A stretch of DNA of 64,000 nt, from NCBI GenBank assembly GCA_052117325.1, contig JBQKJJ010000001.1, one strand, 5' to 3'. Of the stretch, positions 58,055 to 64,000 are shown piece after piece. This DNA comes from CAG-964 sp902789345. GTDB taxonomy: Bacteria; Bacillota; Clostridia; Oscillospirales; Acutalibacteraceae. The notes under the pieces are model-generated. The model was not told the DNA's origin. It saw only the letters and a program-made list of their open reading frames with translations, and ran no database searches. Position 1 is the first letter of the stretch. Each line of letters begins with the position of its first letter. The translations under genes were made by a program, and so were the position numbers.

Positions 58055-58207
58055 CTACCAGCCACACGAACCGTTCGTTATTGTTACTTCAGTATGTACA
58101 GTGCTTTTGCTTACACCGAATTTTTTTGCCGCACTGCGAACGGTAGCCTTGCTTTCTATTATATATTGTCCAAGCTCAACGGCTCGTTCTTCAACTATAC
58201 CCTTCAT
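58055..58207 (-). pseudogene. Truncated spoIIID copy (5' fragment)
   Basis: The start codon (58207), GGAGG site and first 38 codons match spoIIID, after which sequence diverges into 12 unrelated codons (TEVTITNGSCGW) and a TAG. The 50-residue product would retain the first helices and most of the helix-turn-helix but lose the C-terminal part. A terminator follows within 25 bases, so the fragment could be expressed as a compact unit if its promoter is present in the shared upstream region. Confidence 0.85.
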
Positions 58208-58311
58208 AAAATACCTCCATATTAAGAAAGATATTTTATATATATGCCAAAGTGTGGGTTTGTAGTACCTGCCGCAGTCCGCTAAAAATTATGCAGGTAA
58301 AAAATAATAAT
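58093..58311. repeat. Direct repeat, right copy (spoIIID 5' region)
   Basis: The partner of 54480-54697, same orientation, 219 bases with three differences. It abuts the SRP RNA promoter region on its right. Confidence 0.92.
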
Positions 58312-58342
58312 GCGGTGTACATAGATAATTAACAAAATTCAC

Positions 58343-58371
58343 TTGATTTTTTTCGGTGCACATAGTATAAT
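58343..58371 (+). promoter_or_regulatory. Promoter of SRP RNA
   Basis: TTGATT (58343-58348), 17 bp, TATAAT (58366-58371). Start near 58378. Confidence 0.75.
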
Positions 58372-58421
58372 CTGTTATGCAATCGCATTTGGCGGTTACT
58401 GAGCAAGTCAGAATTAAAATT

Positions 58422-58549
58422 CCTATGTGAATGTGAGCGACAGGCCCTGTACGATTGGGTGCTGTGAACCATGTCAGGCGGGGAACCGAGCAGCATTAAG
58501 CAGATTTCTTGATGCGATACAGTAAGTCTGTCGTTCGCATTTACACAGG
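58422..58549 (+). ncRNA. ffs: Signal recognition particle RNA (small bacterial type)
   Basis: The conserved domain IV core is seen as ATGTCAGGCGGGGAACCGAG followed by CAGCATTAAG, the Ffh-binding loop. The flanks close a long stem: CCTATGTGAATG (58422) pairs with CATTTACACAGG (to 58549), and GCGACAG pairs with CTGTCGT. The RNA targets membrane and secreted proteins with Ffh. The promoter predicts initiation near 58378, so a 5' extension of about 44 nt is possible; I see no clear Alu domain. SRP RNA next to dnaX is a common Firmicutes arrangement. Confidence 0.88.
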
Positions 58550-58600
58550 AGTGAGCCGTCTGTCTTGCTCTTTTATTTTACGGAAAGGCAGGCTTGCAGT

Positions 58601-60244
58601 ATGTATCAGGTTTTGTACAGAAAATGGCGACCTAAGGTGTTTGAAGATGTTTCGGGTCAGCCGCAGGTTACAACCACCCTGAAAAATGAGCTTATATCAG
58701 GCAGGATAAACCATGCTTATCTGTTTACAGGCTCAAGGGGTACGGGTAAAACCACCTGTGCAAAAATTTTGGCAAAGGCTGTAAACTGTCTTAATCCTCA
58801 AAACGGAGACCCTTGCGGGGAATGTGAAATTTGCCGTGGTATTGATGACGGCACTGTTTTGGATATTTCTGAAATTGACGCCGCAAGCAACAACGGTGTG
58901 GATAATATTCGTGCCATAATAGAGGAGGCCGCCTTTGCTCCGTCAAAGGCGAAGTACCGTGTTTATATTATAGACGAGGTGCATATGCTTTCACCGGGAG
59001 CTTTCAACGCTTTGCTGAAAACGCTGGAAGAGCCTCCGTCTAATGTTGTTTTTATTTTGGCAACTACCGAAGTTCACAAGCTGCCGGCTACTATTTTGTC
59101 ACGCTGTCAGCGTTTTGACTTCCACCGCATTGCGGCAAGGGACATAGCAGACAGACTGGAGTATGTGGCACAGCAGGAAAATATACAGCTGGAGGACGAA
59201 GCGGCACTGCTTATAGCCTCTGTTGCCGACGGTGCTTTAAGAGATGCACTTTCTCTTTTGGACAGGTGTATGGGCGTCAGCGACAATATTACCTCTGAGG
59301 TGGTGCAAAAAACAGCCGGGCTTGCCGGCAGAGGGCATTTGTTTGATATAACACGCAGTATTATAGATAAAAATGTTAAGCAGGCGTTGGAGATTACCCA
59401 ACAGCTATACAACGAAAGTAAAGATATGGGCAGGCTTTGCCAAGAGCTTTTGGACCATTTCAGAAATTTAATGCTTATTAAAACAATGAAAAGCCCCGAG
59501 TCTCTTATTATGCTTTCTGCACAGGAAAGGGAGCAGGCTAAACAGCAGGCGCAGGAGTTTTCTTTGGAGGGCATAGTCTATGTAATGGATGTGCTGCAAA
59601 AGAGCTACGACCGAATGTTTAAGGGTGGCAACAAGCGTGCAGAAATGGAGCTGGCGCTTATAAAGCTTACCTCGGTGCAGTTAGATACCTCTACAGAGGC
59701 ACTTATGGCACGAATTGCAAAGCTTGAAAGAATGGTTAAAAACGGAGTGACTGTTTCACCTGAACATAAAGCACAGTCTGCAACAGCAGAGGTTAAAGAG
59801 GCTGCCGCACCGGTTGTGCCCAAAATCAACAGGGAACAGCTAACAGTTCAGACTACACCGCAGGCACAGGCTGTAGCAAGTCAGGCAAAAACCGATTATG
59901 ATTATGATACTATAGTAAAAAACGCAGTTCCTATGGAGGACTGGCAAGAGGTTTTGGAGGTTTTAAGAAAATATTCCATAACCATTGCAACTTCATTTAA
60001 AAATACACGGGCGTATATCAGCGGTGATTATATACTGATAGATTCCCAAAACGAACTTGCTTTTAAGCTGCTTAAACAGCAATCTCAGCGAGAAAGAATG
60101 AGAGAGGCTGTTAAAGAGGTAACCGGCAGAGTGTATAAGCTGGGACCTTACAAAAAGCTTGACCAGCAAGATAAACAGGAAAACCCTCTTGACCAATTTA
60201 TAAAACAGGCTAAGGAATCGGGTGTACCTGTAGAAGAAGAATAA
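58601..60244 (+). CDS. dnaX: DNA polymerase III subunits gamma/tau
   Basis: DnaX is the clamp-loader ATPase that loads the sliding clamp. The 547 residues include Walker A GSRGTGKTTCAK (about 43-54), the four-cysteine zinc module CLNPQNGDPCGECEICRG, Walker B IIDEVHML, the SRC-type arginine finger (ILSRCQRFDF) and a tau-like C-terminal region. The start at 58601 (MYQVLYRKWRPKVFEDV) matches the family; an in-frame codon at 58565 lies in the SRP RNA tail. It begins the dnaX-ybaB-recR operon. Confidence 0.97.
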   Translation: MYQVLYRKWRPKVFEDVSGQPQVTTTLKNELISGRINHAYLFTGSRGTGKTTCAKILAKAVNCLNPQNGDPCGECEICRGIDDGTVLDISEIDAASNNGVDNIRAIIEEAAFAPSKAKYRVYIIDEVHMLSPGAFNALLKTLEEPPSNVVFILATTEVHKLPATILSRCQRFDFHRIAARDIADRLEYVAQQENIQLEDEAALLIASVADGALRDALSLLDRCMGVSDNITSEVVQKTAGLAGRGHLFDITRSIIDKNVKQALEITQQLYNESKDMGRLCQELLDHFRNLMLIKTMKSPESLIMLSAQEREQAKQQAQEFSLEGIVYVMDVLQKSYDRMFKGGNKRAEMELALIKLTSVQLDTSTEALMARIAKLERMVKNGVTVSPEHKAQSATAEVKEAAAPVVPKINREQLTVQTTPQAQAVASQAKTDYDYDTIVKNAVPMEDWQEVLEVLRKYSITIATSFKNTRAYISGDYILIDSQNELAFKLLKQQSQRERMREAVKEVTGRVYKLGPYKKLDQQDKQENPLDQFIKQAKESGVPVEEE

Positions 60245-60264
60245 ACTGAAAGGAAGAAAAAATT

Positions 60265-60612
60265 ATGAAAGCAAGAATACCAAAGGGTATGGGCGGCGGC
60301 CCACAGAATTTGCAGCAGATTGCAAAGCAGGCACAGAAAATGCAGGAGGAAATGGACGCAGCCAGCACAGCTCTTGAAGAAAAAGAGTATTCGGCAACAT
60401 CAGGCGGCGGCGCTGTAGATGTAGTTGTAACAGGCAAGATGGAGCTTAAAACAGTAAACATTAAACCTGAGGTTGTAGACCCTGAGGACATAGAAATGCT
60501 TAGCGACCTTATTATTGCAGCTGCAAACGAAGCTTTAAGAAAGGCTGCTGATGATAAGTCAGAAACAATGGAGAAAATTTCAGGCGGTCTTAACATTCCG
60601 GGGCTGTTCTAA
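60265..60612 (+). CDS. YbaB/EbfC-family nucleoid-associated protein
   Basis: The 115-residue DNA-binding protein has the family core: QQIAKQAQKMQEEMDAA at the start, then VDVVVTGKMELKTVNIKPEVVDPEDIEML. YbaB proteins form DNA-binding dimers and almost always sit between dnaX and recR, as here. AAAGGAAG precedes the ATG. The stop overlaps the recR start. Confidence 0.95.
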   Translation: MKARIPKGMGGGPQNLQQIAKQAQKMQEEMDAASTALEEKEYSATSGGGAVDVVVTGKMELKTVNIKPEVVDPEDIEMLSDLIIAAANEALRKAADDKSETMEKISGGLNIPGLF

Positions 60613-61214
60613 TGTCATCTTATAATGTAGCACCCCTTGCAAAGCTAACCGAACAGTTTGAACGCTTGCCGGGTATAGGCTCAAAAACCGCACAGCGGCT
60701 TGCCTATTATGTTCTTAAAATGCCAAAGGAAAAGGCTGTGGAATTTTCGCAGGCTATTGTAGCGGCGCACGAAAACATTCACTATTGCAGTGAATGCTGT
60801 AACTTAACAGATAAAGAAAAATGTGCTATTTGCGGAAATACCAAGCGTGACCATTCTACAATATGCGTTGTGGAAGATCCACGGGATGTAATGGCTATGG
60901 AGCGTACCCAAGAGTATAACGGTGTTTACCATGTACTGCATGGGGCAATGTCCCCTCTTAATGGTATAGGTCCCGACCAGCTTACCATTAAGGAATTGCT
61001 GTCACGCATACAAAAGCAGCCTGTGCAGGAGGTTATTATGGCTACAAACCCTACAGTTGAGGGGGAAACTACCTCTATGTACATAAGCAAACTGTTAAAA
61101 CCTTTGGGAATAAAGGTTACAAGACTTGCCTATGGCATACCTGTAGGCGGCGACTTGGAATATGCCGACGAGGTTACTTTGCTGAGAGCTTTAGAAGGCA
61201 GAAGCGAACTGTAA
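60612..61214 (+). CDS. recR: Recombination protein RecR
   Basis: RecR acts with RecO and RecF to load RecA at gaps. The 200 residues include the N-terminal HhH (ERLPGIGSKTAQRLAYY), a four-cysteine zinc finger (CSECCNLTDKEKCAICGN), the Toprim domain (ICVVEDPRDVMAMERT) and the conserved C-terminus LAYGIPVGGDLEYADEVTLLRAL. The ATG overlaps the ybaB stop (TAATG). Confidence 0.98.
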   Translation: MSSYNVAPLAKLTEQFERLPGIGSKTAQRLAYYVLKMPKEKAVEFSQAIVAAHENIHYCSECCNLTDKEKCAICGNTKRDHSTICVVEDPRDVMAMERTQEYNGVYHVLHGAMSPLNGIGPDQLTIKELLSRIQKQPVQEVIMATNPTVEGETTSMYISKLLKPLGIKVTRLAYGIPVGGDLEYADEVTLLRALEGRSEL

Positions 61215-61275
61215 ATTTTTTATGTTAAAGCGTAATGTGCGCTGTACTTTTTGAAGCTAAACGAATAAATATAAA

Positions 61276-61310
61276 AAGCTGTCAGGTGGATTTTGTCTGC
61301 CCGACAGCTT
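61276..61310 (+). terminator. Terminator of dnaX operon
   Basis: AAGCTGTCAGG (61276-61286) pairs with CCGACAGCTT (61291-61300) with one bulge, followed by ATTTTATTTG. Confidence 0.85.
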
Positions 61311-61412
61311 ATTTTATTTGAAAAGTTTGTAGGTTATTAATTATGTTAAATAATGAATAATAAGAATAAGCTAAATTGCAATATCTAATACAATGCATTT
61401 TTTGTAAATTTC

Positions 61413-61441
61413 TTGACACAAAAGCGTATAACCATTAAAAT
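61413..61441 (+). promoter_or_regulatory. Promoter of glyS
   Basis: TTGACA (61413-61418), 17 bp, TAAAAT (61436-61441). The leader is about 35 nt, so there is no room for a T-box. Confidence 0.75.
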
Positions 61442-61482
61442 GTATGGTAGCACAGTTTATATTTGGGAAAGGAACTGGAAAT

Positions 61483-62862
61483 ATGGAAAATTCAAAAAAG
61501 ACGATGGAAAAAATAGTTGCCCTGTGTAAAAACAGAGGCTTTGTATATCCCGGCTCTGAAATTTACGGAGGACTCGCAAACACTTGGGATTACGGTCCTT
61601 TGGGTATGGAGCTAAAGAATAACATTAAAAAGGCATGGCTTAAAAAGTTTGTGCAGGAAAACAAGTACAATGTAGGACTTGACTCTGCAATTCTTATGAA
61701 CCCTCAAACCTGGGTTGCCTCCGGTCATTTGGGTGGCTTTTCGGACCCTCTTATGGACTGCCGTGACTGTAAAACTCGTCACAGAGCTGACAATCTTATT
61801 GAAGATTTTGACGGTACAAATGTAGCCGGCTGGACAAATCAGCAGATGACAGACTATATTAATGAAAAAGAAATTCCTTGTCCAAACTGCGGCAAGCACA
61901 ATTTTACCGATATTCGCCAATTTAACCTTATGTTTAAAACTTTTCAGGGTGTAACTGAGGACAGCAAAAATGAAATTTATCTTCGTCCGGAAACTGCACA
62001 GGGTATTTTTGTAAACTTTGCAAATATTCAGCGTACAAGCCGTAAAAAAGTACCGTTTGGCGTTGCCCAGATTGGTAAGTCTTTCAGAAACGAGATTACG
62101 CCGGGTAACTTTATATTCAGAGTAAGAGAGTTTGAGCAGATGGAGCTTGAGTTCTTCTGCAAGCCGGGTACAGACCTTGAGTGGTTTAACTACTGGAGAG
62201 GCTTCTGTCGTGACTGGCTGTATTCACTAAATATGAAAGAGGAGAATTTGCGCTTGCGTGACCACTCTGCCGAGGAGCTGTGCTTCTACTCAAAGGCTAC
62301 TACAGACTTTGAATATCTGTTCCCATTTGGTTGGGGCGAGCTTTGGGGTGTAGCAGACAGAACAGACTACGACCTAACTCAGCACATTAAAACAAGCGGA
62401 AAGAGCCTTGAGTATTTTGACCCTGAAACAAACGAAAAGTATGTACCATATGTTATTGAGCCGTCACTTGGTGTTGAGCGTTTGTTCTTGGCTCTTGTTA
62501 CAGAGGCTTATGACGAAGAAGCAGTAACAGAAAAGGATACCAGAGTTGTGCTAAGACTTCACCCGGCACTTGCACCGTTTAAGTGTGCCGTACTTCCTCT
62601 TTCAAAGAAGCTATCACCTGAAGCAGACCAAGTTTACACAATGCTTTCAAAGCACTTTATGGTAGACTATGACGAGGCAGGCTCTATTGGCAAGAGATAC
62701 CGCAGACAAGACGAAATAGGTACACCGTTCTGCATTACTTATGATTTTGACACAAAGGAAAAGGACGGCTGTGTAACTGTTCGTGACAGAGATACAATGG
62801 AGCAGGAAAGAGTTAAGATTGAAGATCTTGTTGAATATATTTCAAAGAAAATTGAATTTTAA
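61483..62862 (+). CDS. glyS: Glycyl-tRNA synthetase, single-chain dimeric type
   Basis: It charges tRNA-Gly. The 459-residue product is the eukaryote-like alpha2 type. Class II motifs are visible: YLRPETAQGIFVNF (motif 2 region and substrate pocket), RVREFEQMELEFF, and IEPSLGVERLFLA (motif 3). A two-cysteine pair (CPNC) lies near residue 140, and an anticodon-binding domain spans about 365-459. The promoter -10 ends at 61441, which excludes the in-frame ATG at 61444; AAAGGA supports the ATG at 61483. Confidence 0.96.
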   Translation: MENSKKTMEKIVALCKNRGFVYPGSEIYGGLANTWDYGPLGMELKNNIKKAWLKKFVQENKYNVGLDSAILMNPQTWVASGHLGGFSDPLMDCRDCKTRHRADNLIEDFDGTNVAGWTNQQMTDYINEKEIPCPNCGKHNFTDIRQFNLMFKTFQGVTEDSKNEIYLRPETAQGIFVNFANIQRTSRKKVPFGVAQIGKSFRNEITPGNFIFRVREFEQMELEFFCKPGTDLEWFNYWRGFCRDWLYSLNMKEENLRLRDHSAEELCFYSKATTDFEYLFPFGWGELWGVADRTDYDLTQHIKTSGKSLEYFDPETNEKYVPYVIEPSLGVERLFLALVTEAYDEEAVTEKDTRVVLRLHPALAPFKCAVLPLSKKLSPEADQVYTMLSKHFMVDYDEAGSIGKRYRRQDEIGTPFCITYDFDTKEKDGCVTVRDRDTMEQERVKIEDLVEYISKKIEF

Positions 62863-62900
62863 TTATACAAATCTGTATTAAATCAGCTTTATAAATTTTC

Positions 62901-62933
62901 AGCCTGTTGAGTGTTCTCTCAACAGGCTGTTTT
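62901..62933 (+). terminator. Terminator of glyS
   Basis: AGCCTGTTGAG (62901-62911) pairs perfectly with CTCAACAGGCT (62918-62928), followed by GTTTT. Confidence 0.88.
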
Positions 62934-62978
62934 AAATGCAAAGTCTACATTAGTATATGTAGCTGAAAATTATAAAGA

Positions 62979-63013
62979 GCCATACTGCTATATAAAAAGC
63001 AGTATGGCCCTTT
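62979..63013 (-). terminator. Terminator of murE
   Basis: GCCATACTGC (62979-62988) pairs perfectly with GCAGTATGGC (62999-63008). Leftward tail TCTTTATAATTTTC is T-rich. Confidence 0.75.
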
Positions 63014-63052
63014 GCTGTTGTAAAAAGTGTTGTAAGAAATACTGTGCAAAAT

Positions 63053-64000
63053 TTATTGCTTAATTCCTGCAAGTACCTGTGCTATAACCTCACGCTCGTC
63101 AAGGTGGTGCTTAACACCGTTAATTTCTTGGTAATCCTCGTGTCCCTTACCGGCAAGCACAATAATATCTCCCGGTTGGCCGTTGTGGATAACCCATTCT
63201 ATAGCCTTGCGGCGGTCAGGTATAACTGTGTATTTACCTGTAGTTTTCTTAATGCCCACAAGTATGTCGTCGATTATTGCAAGAGGCTCCTCTGTTCGTG
63301 GGTTATCGGAGGTTATAACACTAAGGTCAGCCAGTTTGCCCGAGACTTCACCCATACTAAAGCGTCTGTCACGGGAACGGTCGCCTCCACAGCCAAACAG
63401 GCAAACAAGCCTTGTTGGGTTGTATTCCCTTAGAGTAGTAAGCAGACTTTCAAGGGACATTGCGTTATGAGCATAGTCTATCATCAGTGTAAAATCGTCA
63501 GAAACCTTTATCATTTCAATTCTGCCCTTTACCTTTGCGTCTTTTAATGCACTGCAAATGGTATCGCCGTCAATGCCGAAGTAGTTGCATATAGCAATGG
63601 CAGTAAGTGAGTTGTACACGCTGAACTTACCCGGCAGGTCAATTTCTACCCTCATATTTGCTTTGCCCTGTAGGTCATAGTCTATGCCCAGGTAGCCCTT
63701 GCCCGATACAAGCTTAGTGTTTGTTGCACGAAAATCGGCTTTTTCTGAAAAGCCATAGGTAACTATATCGCAGCTTGCATTATTTATAATGTAGTCTGCG
63801 TGTTTATCGTCAATATTTACTATACCGTGGCGGCACTGCTTAAACAGCAGACTTTTGCAGCGGAGATAATCATCAAAATCCTTATGCTCATGAGGGCCAA
63901 TGTGGTCAGGCTCAATATTTGTAAAAATACCGATTTCAAATGTAAAGCCGGCAGTACGGTGCAGCATAAGACCTTGGGAAGAAACCTCCATTACTACGCA
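63053..64000 (-). CDS. murE: UDP-N-acetylmuramoyl-tripeptide ligase MurE, partial
   Basis: MurE adds the third amino acid to the peptidoglycan precursor. Only the C-terminal 315 residues are in the window; the gene runs off the right edge (frame CVVMEVSSQG). EVSSQGL, the FTNIEPDHIGPHE segment, and DYAHNAMSLES follow in order. The SDNPRTEEP motif is the DNPR signature of enzymes that add meso-diaminopimelate. AGKGHEDYQ near the end is a further MurE hallmark. Confidence 0.94.
   Translation of the reverse strand, partial: CVVMEVSSQGLMLHRTAGFTFEIGIFTNIEPDHIGPHEHKDFDDYLRCKSLLFKQCRHGIVNIDDKHADYIINNASCDIVTYGFSEKADFRATNTKLVSGKGYLGIDYDLQGKANMRVEIDLPGKFSVYNSLTAIAICNYFGIDGDTICSALKDAKVKGRIEMIKVSDDFTLMIDYAHNAMSLESLLTTLREYNPTRLVCLFGCGGDRSRDRRFSMGEVSGKLADLSVITSDNPRTEEPLAIIDDILVGIKKTTGKYTVIPDRRKAIEWVIHNGQPGDIIVLAGKGHEDYQEINGVKHHLDEREVIAQVLAGIKQ

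Larger units (their letters stand above)
54698..58092. mobile_element. Inserted accessory segment bracketed by the spoIIID repeat
   Basis: About 3.4 kb lies between the two repeat copies. It is visibly richer in G and C than its surroundings, and carries a 5'-truncated DUF6076 gene, a DUF6809 remnant, an AraC-GyrI regulator and an AAA/DUF4143 ATPase, families common in mobile parts of Firmicutes genomes. No integrase, transposase or terminal inverted repeat was recognised. Deleting one repeat plus this segment would leave one intact spoIIID next to the SRP RNA gene, so this is probably the ancestral state. Confidence 0.7.

Noticed and set aside
54698..58092. Integrase, transposase or terminal inverted repeats in the insert
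   Set aside because: All frames were read; only DUF6076, DUF6809, AraC-GyrI and AAA/DUF4143 sequences were recognised, and no matching inverted ends were seen.
58378..58421. tRNA-like or Alu-domain sequence at the 5' end of the SRP transcript
   Set aside because: No cloverleaf and no convincing Alu-domain pairing was found, so only the core SRP RNA is called.
61215..61482. T-box riboswitch for glyS
   Set aside because: The promoter at 61413-61441 leaves a leader of only about 35 nt, and no specifier stem or T-box sequence is seen.

Overview
The window looks like chromosome of an anaerobic, spore-forming member of the Clostridia, most likely the Ruminococcaceae/Oscillospiraceae. The base composition is AT-rich and ribosome binding sites are strongly GGAGG-like. 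There is a stand-alone SpoIIID sporulation regulator, a GlgC-GlgD pair as found in gut Firmicutes, single-chain GlyRS, an oxygen-detoxifying FprA flavoprotein, and a MurE with the DNPR motif of meso-diaminopimelate enzymes. A Ruminococcus bromii-like host would fit, but the sequence alone does not prove it.

Layout. 0.3-9.7 kb: a surface protein, aroE-aroK, acpP, a phosphohexomutase, a Nudix hydrolase, fprA, a cytoplasmic esterase and a methyltransferase. 10-17.1 kb: an AgrC/AgrA-like kinase and LytTR regulator, a heterodimeric ABC exporter, and a secreted metallo-beta-lactamase-fold lipoprotein. 17.3-25 kb: the str operon (rpsL-rpsG-fusA-tuf), rpsO and pnp. 25-30.9 kb: a membrane-anchored GH3 enzyme, a divergent EF-G paralogue and a nitrilase-family amidase. 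31-37.2 kb: glgB-glgC-glgD-glgA; with the phosphohexomutase at 3.4 kb this covers glucose-6-phosphate to branched glycogen. 37.3-45.7 kb: small accessory genes, including bioY behind two BirA-like operators, a DRTGG/ATPase/YdcF run, a tandem family of DUF3592-type membrane proteins with a decayed fourth copy, and dCMP deaminase. 45.7-48 kb: two polysaccharide genes. 48.3-54.1 kb: small membrane and Nudix genes, then an OmpR regulator, sensor kinase and HtrA protease that form an envelope-stress module. 54.3-58.3 kb: spoIIID and an insert. 58.3-63 kb: SRP RNA, dnaX-ybaB-recR and glyS. The right edge cuts into murE.

The clearest oddity is at 54.48-58.31 kb. A 218/219-bp direct repeat, carrying the first 38 codons of spoIIID and its upstream region, brackets about 3.4 kb of foreign-looking DNA. 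That DNA holds a 5'-truncated DUF6076 gene, a DUF6809 remnant, an AraC-GyrI regulator and an AAA/DUF4143 ATPase, with no recognisable integrase. The left spoIIID is intact. The right copy is a 50-codon fragment with its own ribosome binding site and a strong terminator. This resembles an element that integrated into a sporulation gene and rebuilt its 5' end.

Other points of interest: a 21-bp stem between fusA and tuf that contains promoter hexamers, a 20-bp palindrome inside a divergent promoter at 8.5 kb, an EF-G paralogue that has lost the NKxD motif, and a conserved 13-residue repeat kept by synonymous change inside a low-complexity protein. Function calls rest on motif and family recognition by eye; no database search was possible.
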